A stretch of 64,000 nt of DNA from a candidate division NC10 bacterium CSP1-5 (GTDB taxonomy: Bacteria; Methylomirabilota; Methylomirabilia; Methylomirabilales; CSP1-5), in NCBI GenBank assembly GCA_001443495.1, contig LDXR01000004.1, positions 62,001-126,000 of the forward strand, in the 5' to 3' direction. The notes under the pieces were generated by a model. The model searched no databases. It saw nothing but the letters and a program-made list of their open reading frames with translations, and was not told where the DNA came from. Of the stretch, positions 16,741 to 24,048 are shown piece after piece (within the stretch, counting starts at the first letter, position 1; every line of letters starts with the position of its first letter). The position numbers were made by a program, and so were the translations under genes.

Positions 16741-17181
16741 ATGGAAAATTGGGCATATATGGTGGGGATGATTATTGGAGCCGTGGCGATAGCAGCTGTG
16801 TGTTGGGTTTGGGTACGAAAACAAACGTTTGGCACCGGGGGAATCGGTCTGAGCATCGTTGGGGTCATCTTAGTTGGTCTATCCGTGTGGAAATCTGTTG
16901 AAGTGAGCTACACGAACGGAAATTTGGTCGTGAGGCTACAGAAGCTCGAGCAGCGATTGGGGCAAGTAGCGGAAGCCAGTTCCGCAGTCACTCAGGAAGT
17001 CCAGAAGCTAACGGATAGTGCCAACACAACAAGGGAGGAGTTCCTCAAGCTCACGCGCACTCTCGAGGCGCGTGGGACGTTGCCCCCCGCAACGATTCGC
17101 GACATTCGCGAAGCAATTGCACGAGCACCGACGGTGGACAGAGCGAAGCTGGATTCGGCGAGACGGCTCCTCAATCCATGA
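16741..17181 (+). CDS. Small membrane protein with coiled coil
   Basis: 146 residues: two N-terminal membrane segments (about 5-25 and 33-52), then a coiled coil (LVVRLQKLEQRLGQVAE to about residue 105) and a C-terminal Pro/Arg-rich tail. ATG 16741 preceded by GAGGAGT. No family recognised. Confidence 0.65.
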   Translation: MENWAYMVGMIIGAVAIAAVCWVWVRKQTFGTGGIGLSIVGVILVGLSVWKSVEVSYTNGNLVVRLQKLEQRLGQVAEASSAVTQEVQKLTDSANTTREEFLKLTRTLEARGTLPPATIRDIREAIARAPTVDRAKLDSARRLLNP

Positions 17182-17219
17182 GGGAAGATGGGACGGCGAA
17201 AAGAGGTCATGGCGGGCGA

Positions 17220-17316
17220 GGGTCAGGTTAAGCCACCCACGATTTGACGGACACCTCAAAAGGGGACCCAATCCCCGAGGAGGTGCGTCATGCGACACCA
17301 GCAGTGGTTTTGAGGG
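17220..17316 (+). repeat. IS-end remnant S3
   Basis: Core TTTGACGGACACCTCAAAAG, then GGGACCCAAT and an ATGCGACACCAG start that stops after seven codons (MRHQQWF). Same orientation as S1 and S2. Confidence 0.6.
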
Positions 17317-17401
17317 GAAAAAGGTGTCAGGAACCTTTTCCTTCCCTTCCAGTATACGTAATAGTTAGGTGCACTTCATAGAAAAGGGTTTCCACGGCGG
17401 A

Positions 17402-17719
17402 ATGAAAAGCGGAGGATTTGATGGGAGAGATTGGAGAGTGTTTGTCGTCGTTGCTCTCGTTTTAAATTCTCCCCCTTTACTCGTTCGAGTCCCGGTTATC
17501 GGAATGCTTGCTTTCATCCCCAGTCTATTCTGGATCAGCATCCCGGGAATACCGCTTGCCTTAATCGGCCTTCCTTTTTTCGCAGTCGCAGAATTTGGGG
17601 CCGTTCCGAAGGGTGCTATCGGCTGGAGCCTGATAGTGACATTCTGGATTGGCGTAGCCTTTCTTGTGGTGTTGATGCTCAAAAAGATGAAAGAGCGGAT
17701 GAGGGTCAGGCGTGAATAG
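17402..17719 (+). CDS. Small membrane protein, orphan
   Basis: About 105 residues, three hydrophobic segments and a very basic C-terminus (KKMKERMRVRRE). ATG 17402 chosen over the in-frame GTG at 17369; neither has a strong ribosome site. Repeat R3 follows at once. Confidence 0.5.
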   Translation: MKSGGFDGRDWRVFVVVALVLNSPPLLVRVPVIGMLAFIPSLFWISIPGIPLALIGLPFFAVAEFGAVPKGAIGWSLIVTFWIGVAFLVVLMLKKMKERMRVRRE

Positions 17720-17799
17720 GTGAATGAGGGGATGGCGAGAGTGAGGATTGTTCCGTTTAAGTGCGAGGAGTGTGGCGGGGAATTCGCCGCAACCGCGGC
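17711..17799 (+). repeat. Zinc-ribbon-coding repeat R3
   Basis: The ATG at 17732 reads VRIVPFKCEECGGEFAATA, then a Cys-rich CLSCSC. It runs into the 3' end of the convergent toxin gene. Confidence 0.75.
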
Positions 17800-17839
17800 T
17801 TGCCTCTCCTGCTCCTGCCAAGGGGGAAGCTTGGGGATA

Positions 17840-18139
17840 TCAGGTTTGAGAGGATGGGCGCCAGGTGCGCCGAGGATGCGCCAATTCGTACACGCGCTTT
17901 CGGTGGAGGATGGCGAGGACCCACACCTCCTGCTTCACGATCCGGTACACCACCCGATAGTCCCCCACGCGAAGCTTCCGGTACCCCTGGAACGGTCCGC
18001 GCAGCGGTTCGCCGTAGCGCTCGGGGGCGGTGGCGAGGCGGGTCTCGATCGCGCGGGCCAGGCGGCCCTGCAGGTTGCGGGGGATGGCCGGGATATCGTC
18101 GGTGAGGACCATCGGATGATAGAGAAGGGCATAGGCCAT
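17840..18139 (-). CDS. RelE/ParE-type toxin
   Basis: 99 residues with the family architecture: LYHPMVLTDDIPAIPRN at the start, an arginine-rich middle, and GYRKLRVGDYRVVYRIV...VWVLAILHRKRVYE, the beta-sheet of RelE mRNA interferases. The start directly abuts the antitoxin stop (TAA-ATG), so the pair is translationally coupled. Gene order antitoxin-toxin is standard. Confidence 0.88.
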   Translation of the reverse strand: MAYALLYHPMVLTDDIPAIPRNLQGRLARAIETRLATAPERYGEPLRGPFQGYRKLRVGDYRVVYRIVKQEVWVLAILHRKRVYELAHPRRTWRPSSQT

Positions 18140-18394
18140 TTACCGGCTACCGCGCCGCTTCTTGGAGCGGGCCCAAGCCTCCTTATGGCTGACGGCTTTC
18201 GTCCGGTCAAAGGACCGCTCTCGCTCCGCGGCCAGCTCGCCCAGGGCGACGTCCTCAGTCGCCTCAAGGGCCTCCCGGACGAGGTCGCGGACCTTCAGCG
18301 AGAGCGACACGCCGTCCCGCCGCGCCACGCGTCGCACCGTCTCGTACAGCGGCCGTTCGAAGACCACGTTCACCCTTGGATTGCTCGTCGGCAT
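18140..18394 (-). CDS. Ribbon-helix-helix antitoxin
   Basis: 84 residues; N-terminal RVNVVFERPLYETVRRVARRDGVSLSLKVRDLVREAL is an RHH DNA-binding fold, and the charged C-terminus would wrap the toxin. ATG 18394 is preceded by GGAGGTGA at 5 nt; a GTG three codons earlier overlaps this site. A near-consensus promoter lies just upstream and is the probable autoregulation target. Confidence 0.85.
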   Translation of the reverse strand: MPTSNPRVNVVFERPLYETVRRVARRDGVSLSLKVRDLVREALEATEDVALGELAAERERSFDRTKAVSHKEAWARSKKRRGSR

Positions 18395-18413
18395 CTCAGT
18401 CACCTCCGATCAC

Positions 18414-18442
18414 AGTGTAACAGAAGTGATGGACCCTGTCAA
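18414..18442 (-). promoter_or_regulatory. Promoter of the toxin-antitoxin operon
   Basis: Minus strand TTGACA, 17 nt, TACACT. Confidence 0.6.
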
Positions 18443-18473
18443 TAGGCGCTCTCAGGGCATGGTGCCAGGATTG

Positions 18474-18530
18474 GGGTAGAGCAGGGGTCAGGGGGTAGAG
18501 CAGGAGGGTAGAGCAGGAGGGTAGAGCAGG
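18474..18530 (+). repeat. Short tandem repeat
   Basis: Four copies of a unit close to GGGTAGAGCAGGA, the last three adjacent. Confidence 0.8.
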
Positions 18531-18540
18531 CATCAAGCCT

Positions 18541-18654
18541 GAGTAGGTGAAGGAGGGGATGGCGAGAGTCAGGATTGTTCCGTTCAGGTGCGAGGAGTGG
18601 GGCGGGGAATGCGCCGTGACCACGGGCAGGCTCTGCCGCTCCCGCGCCCGGTGA
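18541..18654 (+). repeat. Zinc-ribbon-coding repeat R4
   Basis: The ATG at 18559 opens 31 codons beginning MARVRIVPFRCEEWGGECAV, with Trp in place of one ribbon Cys. Confidence 0.7.
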
Positions 18655-18699
18655 GTGTCACGTATGCGTTGATCACGCCTCATCCGGGGAGCCATCGGA

Positions 18700-18891
18700 G
18701 TGACCTGCTTTCTCGTGGGGGTCGCCCGGTCTGCTCTGGGCTTCTGGCTCGGCTACTATTCCTTGTGGGCCATAGGCTCTCCACGTCGGTCACCACGGGG
18801 GATCATCGTAGCCAGTGCGCTGGTGCTTACGGGGCCGGCCCTTGTGGGCCTCGGCGTTAGGCTCATGCACCAAGCGTGGACGGGCAGCTAG
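18700..18891 (+). CDS. Small hydrophobic protein, doubtful
   Basis: 63 residues with two hydrophobic segments, GTG start without a clear ribosome site. Kept because it sits after repeat R4 in the same position as the other orphan membrane genes; it may be spurious. Confidence 0.35.
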   Translation: MTCFLVGVARSALGFWLGYYSLWAIGSPRRSPRGIIVASALVLTGPALVGLGVRLMHQAWTGS

Positions 18892-18934
18892 AGGCGGGGT
18901 GACCCGCTGCCGACAATCGTGGACGGGGGGGTCG

Positions 18935-20278
18935 ATGATCAAGAGAGAGCTGTCGGTCGTAGCCAAGAAGTTCGTGGTCCAGCCAAAGAAACGCCTCCAA
19001 TACATGCCCGGAACTATGCTCGTCCGGATTCAGGAGCAGGCCGTCCGTCCGCACCTGGGCTCCACCCCGGTGGCCCTGAGCGCGGCCGGGGCGAGACGCC
19101 TGCCGGCGGCCGTCTCGGAACCCCTCGACTACCTCCGCAGAAATGCGGGACTGAAGGCGGTGCGCCCCCTTTTTTCGATGCGGCGGGCGCGGATCGAGCG
19201 GGCCGCAATGTCATCGGCCGACCGGCAGAGGCTGGCCATGCTCTCGAGTGTTGCGGATTCGGAAAGCGAGGAACTGGCCGGTATCACCCTCCTTTCCCTC
19301 GATCCGAAGAAGATCACGCCCAAGTTGATCGCGCATCTCAGGGCCTCCAGAGCCGTGCAGGTCGCCGAGCCGGTGCCGGCGCGCTGGCTTGCGAATGCCT
19401 CCGCGGATCCGATGCAAAACCTCCAGTGGGGGTTGCGGGCCATCAAGTGGTTCGAGGCGCGTATTCCCGACGCGCGGAAGATTCGCGTCGGCGTGCTCGA
19501 CACGGGTATCGACGCGAAGCATCCGGACCTCAGGAATGTCGAGATCGCATACCACCACGAGGGCCTCAAGGCGGAGGACATCGTCGGCCACGGGACGCAC
19601 GTGGCCGGGATCATCGCCGCGACCACGAACAACGGCGTCGGGATTACGGGCATCACGAGCTGCCGGCTCGCGGTGTGGAAGATCTTTCCGGACGAACCCG
19701 TTTTCGGCGACTTCTACGTGGACAGCGAACGGTACCTGCGGGCGCTCAATGCGGTGATCGGGGCGGGGTTGCAGGTGGTGAATCTGAGCATCGGCGGGAC
19801 GGCATCATCGCAGACCGAGGCGCTTCTCTTCCGGCGGCTCGAGCGGCATGGCGTCGCGGTCGTCGCGGCCATGGGGAACGAGTACGAGGAGGGAAATCCC
19901 ACCGAGTATCCTGCGGCCTATCAGGGCGTGTTGGCCGTAGGTTCTGTGGCCGAGAGCAGACGGCGCTCGCGGTTCTCGAACACCGGCAGGCACATCGCCC
20001 TGGTCGCGCCGGGGTCTAACATCCTCTCGACGTTGCCGACGACGCGCTCCCCCTATCGGGACGAGACGGACTACGCGTCGTGGAGCGGAACCTCGATGGC
20101 GACACCGCACGTCGCGGCTGCGGCCGCTCTCGTGGCGGCCTGGTCCCCGGACAAGGATGCTCGCCAAATCAGAGACCACCTGCTTCGGACGACCACGCGG
20201 GTGGCGGCCATGAAGAGGCGGGCATGGACGCCGGTCTACGGGAGGGGTTTGCTAAATCTGAAAAAGGCGCTATCTTAG
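18935..20278 (+). CDS. S8 family serine peptidase (subtilase)
   Basis: 447 residues. The catalytic triad is complete: Asp189 in VGVLDTGID, His219 in GHGTHVAGI, Ser387 in SGTSMATPH, with the oxyanion-region AAMGNE. Residues about 1-165 form a prodomain-like N-terminus containing VRPLF...LL.LDP....LRASRAVQVAEP. No signal peptide is visible, so it acts inside the cell or leaves by another route. ATG 18935. The gene 10 bp downstream encodes an 83-residue protein that resembles this same N-terminal segment. Confidence 0.9.
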   Translation: MIKRELSVVAKKFVVQPKKRLQYMPGTMLVRIQEQAVRPHLGSTPVALSAAGARRLPAAVSEPLDYLRRNAGLKAVRPLFSMRRARIERAAMSSADRQRLAMLSSVADSESEELAGITLLSLDPKKITPKLIAHLRASRAVQVAEPVPARWLANASADPMQNLQWGLRAIKWFEARIPDARKIRVGVLDTGIDAKHPDLRNVEIAYHHEGLKAEDIVGHGTHVAGIIAATTNNGVGITGITSCRLAVWKIFPDEPVFGDFYVDSERYLRALNAVIGAGLQVVNLSIGGTASSQTEALLFRRLERHGVAVVAAMGNEYEEGNPTEYPAAYQGVLAVGSVAESRRRSRFSNTGRHIALVAPGSNILSTLPTTRSPYRDETDYASWSGTSMATPHVAAAAALVAAWSPDKDARQIRDHLLRTTTRVAAMKRRAWTPVYGRGLLNLKKALS

Positions 20279-20288
20279 TGGGAGGGTG

Positions 20289-20540
20289 ATGAAGCTCCAG
20301 TTCAAATTTCGGGAAGGTACCGTGGAAGCGGCCCGGAGAAAGGTCATCAGCGCTCTCGCGGCGCGCGGGGCCAGGGGCGTCAGGCCCCTCTTTCCCGGCG
20401 AGCGCGACAAGGAGCTCGCCACGCTCTACGTGGTCGAATGTAAGGACCCGGCCAGCGGTCAACGGCTCCTGAAGTTGCTCAACGCCTCCAGGGCGGTGGA
20501 GTTCGCCGAGGTGGAGCTTCGGCGCAAGCTGATCAGATAG
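20289..20540 (+). CDS. Stand-alone prodomain/inhibitor-like protein paired with the subtilase
   Basis: 83 residues. The pattern VRPLFPGE...LATLYVVECKDP...LLKLLNASRAVEFAEVE parallels VRPLFSMR...LAGITLLSLDP...LIAHLRASRAVQVAEPV in the N-terminus of the adjacent S8 peptidase, the type of beta-alpha-beta fold used by I9 propeptides. It may therefore act as an in-trans chaperone or inhibitor of the protease (inference). ATG 20289 preferred to GTG 20286 for spacing from GGAGG. Confidence 0.65.
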   Translation: MKLQFKFREGTVEAARRKVISALAARGARGVRPLFPGERDKELATLYVVECKDPASGQRLLKLLNASRAVEFAEVELRRKLIR

Positions 20541-20589
20541 GCGCGGGATTGCAGCCGCACGGGTTCAGTCCCCGGGTTCACCGGTTTTG

Positions 20590-20765
20590 GCGCTTGGCTC
20601 CCCGTGAGCGGGTGATGTCTTCTGCGCTCGGCACTGCGTTGGCAACCAGGCAAACTGGGGCCTTGTAGCAGACAGGCGGGGATGAGCCGGCCGTGAGCGG
20701 AGGCGACGGTGGAGCAACCCTTTGGACGCCCTCTCGGGTGGGGTGAGGCCCGGGAGGGCGTGGCG
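20590..20765 (+). ncRNA. HEARO/IscB-omegaRNA-like structured RNA candidate
   Basis: A dense set of pairings: GGCTCCCCG (20596) with CGGGG..AGCC (20677-20688), TCTGC (20621) with GCAGA (20668), hairpin CCAG/CTGG near 20647, and a 13-bp hairpin 20726-20761 (ACGCCCTCTCGGG and complement with one G-U). Motifs GCGTTGGCAACC and GGTGGAGCAACC recall the HEARO RNA class, from memory and not verified. No IscB or TnpB gene is adjacent; the gap 20541-21103 otherwise has repeat R5 and a promoter. Confidence 0.4.
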
Positions 20766-20829
20766 CTTCAAACGGGGAAAGGGGGACATTGTCCTCTTCT
20801 CGCGACGGTCCCAGGAGCGGACGGGGTCG

Positions 20830-20957
20830 GGGTTGAATAGGTGAATCAGGGGATGGCGGGGCGCGAGGGTGTTCCGTTCAGGTGTGAAGAGTGCGGCGGG
20901 GAATTCGCCGCGACCGCGGGCGGGATCTGCCACTCGGGGCGAGGAAATGGGGTTTGA
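20830..20957 (+). repeat. Zinc-ribbon-coding repeat R5
   Basis: The ATG at 20853 opens 34 codons with GVPFRCEECGGEFAATAGG, then CHSGRGNGV and stop. Confidence 0.75.
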
Positions 20958-20999
20958 GCCCGAGTCCTATAGTGGTCGATCCTTGGGCAAAGTTTGGGC

Positions 21000-21030
21000 T
21001 TGACAAGGGGTAAGTCCTTCGCGGTACAAA
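21000..21030 (+). promoter_or_regulatory. Possible promoter for the SHOCT-like lipoprotein
   Basis: TTGACA, 19 nt, TACAAA; the spacer is long. Confidence 0.35.
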
Positions 21031-21103
21031 GAACCCCACCTCTCGAGTTCCCTTCGAGGCAGCGAGAAACTCAACCAGGTGATTCATAGAGAGGAGGGTA
21101 CGC

Positions 21104-21337
21104 ATGAGGAATCTATCCATAGCGATAATGTGTCTGCTTATCGCGGGTTGCTCAAGCACAGCGGGGACGGCCGTCCTCGGCGGCACCGTGGGCGCCGTGG
21201 GGGCGGGCGGCGGCTACGAGCTGCATCTGAAGAGCCAGAAGAATCGCGTGGAGGAGGACTTTAAGGCTGGGCGGATCGACAAAAGGGAATACGAGATTCG
21301 CAAGGACCAGATCGCGCGCGACTCGCTCTTGCAATAA
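21104..21337 (+). CDS. Small lipoprotein with SHOCT-like C-terminus
   Basis: 77 residues: lipobox LIAGC (Cys 16), a Gly-rich stretch, and a C-terminal EEDFKAGRIDKREYEIRKDQ helix pair typical of SHOCT-type oligomerisation motifs. ATG 21104 follows GAGGAGGGT. A strong terminator downstream makes it monocistronic. Confidence 0.75.
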   Translation: MRNLSIAIMCLLIAGCSSTAGTAVLGGTVGAVGAGGGYELHLKSQKNRVEEDFKAGRIDKREYEIRKDQIARDSLLQ

Positions 21338-21416
21338 TGAAGTAGGACGGGGGTGGCTGGATTCATCGCCTTCGTCACCTGTCCGGAACCACCGACGGCG
21401 CAATATAACCCTGAAA

Positions 21417-21455
21417 GCCCTCCCGGACACATGGCCGTTCGGGAGGGCGTTTTTC
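21417..21455 (+). terminator. Rho-independent terminator
   Basis: GCCCTCCCG pairs with CGGGAGGGC, followed by GTTTTTCTC. Confidence 0.8.
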
Positions 21456-21530
21456 TCTGGGAAGGTCATTTTTTCAGCAGGGGCGGTCGGATGCCGTCAG
21501 GCTTGTGAGCGGCCGGGGTCAGGCCGGACC

Positions 21531-21630
21531 AGGTGAATGGAGGGATGGCGAGAAGCAGAAATTCAGGTTCTGCCCGTTCTGCGGCGTTGACCTCGATTCC
21601 GAAGTTGGGGGAGGGCTTACGAGAGGTTAG
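21531..21630 (+). repeat. Degenerate repeat R6 joined to a different zinc-ribbon fragment
   Basis: The left part (AGGTGAATGGAGGGATGGCG) matches R2-R5. The rest differs and in another frame reads KFRFCPFCGVDLDSE, a CPFCG zinc ribbon, then stop. It ends right before the next membrane gene. Confidence 0.55.
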
Positions 21631-21633
21631 GGT

Positions 21634-21885
21634 ATGGCCAGGAAGGGCTGGCAGGATCGGTTTATCCCGAAAAGCATCATTGTGCTGATCATCTTTCCGG
21701 TCGCATTCCTGGTCTTCCCTGTGTTCATTTTCCCTTTGATACTCCTCCTGGGCGTCATCCTGCCAAGGGGGATCTTAAAATGGGTGCTCCCTATTATCAC
21801 CTATGGATTCGGGCTTGGCGGTGCGGTGTCGCTTTGCTGGTTGATCTGGCCGAAGTCTATGGACGACGCCGGTGCTCAGCGTTAG
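21634..21885 (+). CDS. Small membrane protein, orphan
   Basis: 83 residues, two or three hydrophobic segments (IIVLIIFPVAFLVFPVFIF; LILLLGVIL; GFGLGGAVSLCWLIW). ATG 21634. Overlaps the next gene by 14 nt. No family recognised. Confidence 0.55.
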   Translation: MARKGWQDRFIPKSIIVLIIFPVAFLVFPVFIFPLILLLGVILPRGILKWVLPIITYGFGLGGAVSLCWLIWPKSMDDAGAQR

Positions 21886-22219
21886 GCGGTGCCGGGTGAG
21901 GGGGGCGGGGTCGCTCGTGTCTGCCCTCTGGCTGGTTTCCGCGGTCGCGTTGGGAGATAGCGGCGAGTGGTTTCTCATGAGCAGGCATGGCGAGTGCGCT
22001 CCGTTGTCGGTGTTGAGTCGGAAAAATCCCGAGTGGGGTCAGGTAAGGGATCCGTATCAGTTTATCGAAAAAATGCGCATGGCCGGCCATCGCACGGACG
22101 TCCGCGAATACAGCATAGGGGAGGGGACGGCCGTTCAGGTTGACGTCCCCGCGGTCGAACTCTCCTTGATCTTTGTCGGGCGTAGTGCCTGTCGCGGATT
22201 CATTGATCATGAGCGGTAA
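21872..22219 (+). CDS. Secreted protein of unknown function
   Basis: 115 residues. An N-terminal signal peptide (GSLVSALWLVSAVALG) precedes a compact domain with SGEWFLMSRHGECAPLSVL and two later cysteine/aromatic patches. GTG start overlapping the previous gene. No family recognised; may be periplasmic. Confidence 0.6.
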   Translation: MLSVRRCRVRGAGSLVSALWLVSAVALGDSGEWFLMSRHGECAPLSVLSRKNPEWGQVRDPYQFIEKMRMAGHRTDVREYSIGEGTAVQVDVPAVELSLIFVGRSACRGFIDHER

Positions 22220-22290
22220 GCCGGGGTTCAGGGGGAGGACCCCCGCAGCGGCCCCGGCGGGACTAAGCGGACGCGCCGAGAGAGGACCCT

Positions 22291-22575
22291 ATGCGAGCGA
22301 GAAATCCAGGTGTGGCCCTCGTGCTGTCGGCTATCTTTCCAGGACTGGGACAATTCTATAACCGGCAGTTCGGGAAGGGGGTGGCCTTTTTCGTCGCGGG
22401 CCTGGTCGCTAGCTGGGTAACCTCGGCGTTGCTCCCTTCTATGGATGCCCTCCTGAGAGGGGAACTCCCGAAGCAGATAGGGCTATTGACCGTGACCCTG
22501 TTCCTCCTTCTTATCTGCTACGTCTGGAGTATGGTGGACGCCTACCGTTTGGCGAAAAGAATGGACAAGGCCTAG
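22291..22575 (+). CDS. TM2-like small membrane protein
   Basis: 94 residues. NPGVALVLSAIFPGLGQFYNRQFGKGVAFF is the TM2/DUF5683-type signature (glycine-rich turn GLGQFYN between two helices), followed by a second hydrophobic region and VDAYRLAKR. ATG 22291. Function of the family is not established. Confidence 0.75.
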   Translation: MRARNPGVALVLSAIFPGLGQFYNRQFGKGVAFFVAGLVASWVTSALLPSMDALLRGELPKQIGLLTVTLFLLLICYVWSMVDAYRLAKRMDKA

Positions 22576-22623
22576 AAGGAAATGGGGATAAGGAAGAAAC
22601 CACACGACACGGGGAGGTCAGTC

Positions 22624-22929
22624 ATGCGCATGCTTATGCACGTTCAGCTCCCGCTCGAACCGTTCAACACCGCCGTTCGGGATGGCACCGCAGGGAAGAA
22701 AATCCAACGAATTCTCGAGGCCATCAAGCCCGAAGCTGTCTATTTCTCCGAGCAGAACGGCCGGCGTGGTGGCACCTTGGTCGTCAACGTCAAGGATCCG
22801 TCCGATGTCCCGATGTTGGCCGAGCCGTGGTTTCTCACATTCAATGCCGAAGTGGAGTTTCGGATTGCCATGACGCCCGAAGATCTCGCGCGGGCGAATC
22901 TGGGGGCGTTGGGAAAGAAGTGGGCGTAG
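22624..22929 (+). CDS. Small cytosolic protein, YCII/DUF3303-like
   Basis: 101 residues: MHVQLPLEPFNTAVRDGTAGKKIQRILEAIKPEAVYF, GRRGGTLVVNVKD and a final AMTPEDLARANL suggest a ferredoxin-like dimeric alpha-beta barrel. ATG 22624 follows GGGAGG. No reaction can be assigned. Confidence 0.6.
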   Translation: MRMLMHVQLPLEPFNTAVRDGTAGKKIQRILEAIKPEAVYFSEQNGRRGGTLVVNVKDPSDVPMLAEPWFLTFNAEVEFRIAMTPEDLARANLGALGKKWA

Positions 22930-22975
22930 TCCGAGCCGTCGGGGAAGGGTGATAGGGATGGGCGTTAGGTGTTGT

Positions 22976-23374
22976 TTATATGTGCTGGCGAGCCAAGTCT
23001 TTGTTGCGGAGTAGAATATACACCAGCGTCATCACTGCCATGATAGAACCGAGTATCGTGGCAACGGTGACGATGATTTCCGGCATATTGATGCCGAACA
23101 GATACTGGACCAACGGAACAAGGAATGATTTATAATGCCATTCTCCGGTGATTCCCGGGTACGCTAATTCTGCAAGGCGACCATTGAGCACCACAAGGGG
23201 GCAGTGGAAATCAAAGAGAAGCTGGATGGGGAGGAGTGCTGAGAAACTAATACTGTGAAGGAACCGAAAGGTGCAATGTCTGTTTATGGAGACGAAAAAT
23301 CCAGCAACAAAAAAAATGACAAGAAGGAGATGAATGAACTCAACAAGCCATACCAGGACGACATACGTGTTCAT
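22976..23374 (-). CDS. DUF2784-like membrane protein
   Basis: 132 residues with four hydrophobic segments; the N-terminal EFIHLLLVIFFVAGFF and the middle FHCPLVVLNGRLAELAYPG fit DUF2784. ATG 23374. Opposite in strand to its neighbours. Confidence 0.65.
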   Translation of the reverse strand: MNTYVVLVWLVEFIHLLLVIFFVAGFFVSINRHCTFRFLHSISFSALLPIQLLFDFHCPLVVLNGRLAELAYPGITGEWHYKSFLVPLVQYLFGINMPEIIVTVATILGSIMAVMTLVYILLRNKDLARQHI

Positions 23375-23534
23375 ATCCCGCCTCAGTCACGAATCGCCTA
23401 TTATACCCTCCTCAGTTGCGGGTCTATCGTATTCAGCGGCCCGCAGCGGTGTCAAGCCTTTTCAAGTCCTGCATAGAAACTCCCTGCGGAGGGTGTTCGT
23501 GCGCAACGACTTGTCGGCCGCGTTGTCAGGGTGG

Positions 23535-23605
23535 GGTTGAATAGGTGACGGAAGGGATGGCGGGGGGCGGGGTTGTTCCGTTTAGGTGCGAGGAGTGGGT
23601 GGCGG
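23535..23605 (+). repeat. Zinc-ribbon-coding repeat R7 (truncated)
   Basis: Shares the left half of R2-R5 (GTTGAATAGGTGA, ATGGCGGGG, GTTGTTCCGTTTAGGTGCGAGGAGTG) and ends just before the ATG at 23619. Confidence 0.65.
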
Positions 23606-23618
23606 GTGAGGGGGGCGG

Positions 23619-24014
23619 ATGGTGCGGTTCGCTTTGCGAATCATCGCTGGACTCACGGCATTTGCCGTTGTGATGACGGTGCCTGTTGTCCTTCGGTTCA
23701 CGACAAATGGTGGAATCGCTGCCTTACTCGGAACAGGGGTATTCGGCCTTCTGACGGTCCTCGGTTGGCTTTTGACCCTTCTGGTCGGTCCTTTCGCCGC
23801 GGTTCAGCTGTGGCGGCTGCGTCCGAGCGGCCGTCGTGTCACAGCTTTCCTTGCGGCGTATACCACGATCTACTATGCTGCGGGTCTCGTTTTCTTTCCC
23901 GGACCTGGCGCTAAAGTGGCGGTAGTCGTGTTCATGCTAGCGATCAGTGCTGCTGCGTCGGTCTTTCTCCTGTCCGGCCGTGCCCGGGTGCAGTGTGGGG
24001 AGGCCGCACGGTGA
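23619..24014 (+). CDS. Small polytopic membrane protein, orphan
   Basis: 131 residues with four hydrophobic segments. ATG 23619 directly after repeat R7. No family recognised; followed by terC after 34 bp. Confidence 0.6.
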   Translation: MVRFALRIIAGLTAFAVVMTVPVVLRFTTNGGIAALLGTGVFGLLTVLGWLLTLLVGPFAAVQLWRLRPSGRRVTAFLAAYTTIYYAAGLVFFPGPGAKVAVVVFMLAISAAASVFLLSGRARVQCGEAAR

Positions 24015-24048
24015 ACGGTGTCCGGTACCTTTTGGGATGGGACGAGAC

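Noticed and set aside
21872-21890. GTTAGGC motif resembling an integron attC core
   Set aside because: One half-site inside a plausible coding start; no matching inverse core within attC distance. Similar GTTAGG strings at 17356 and 22965 are also isolated.
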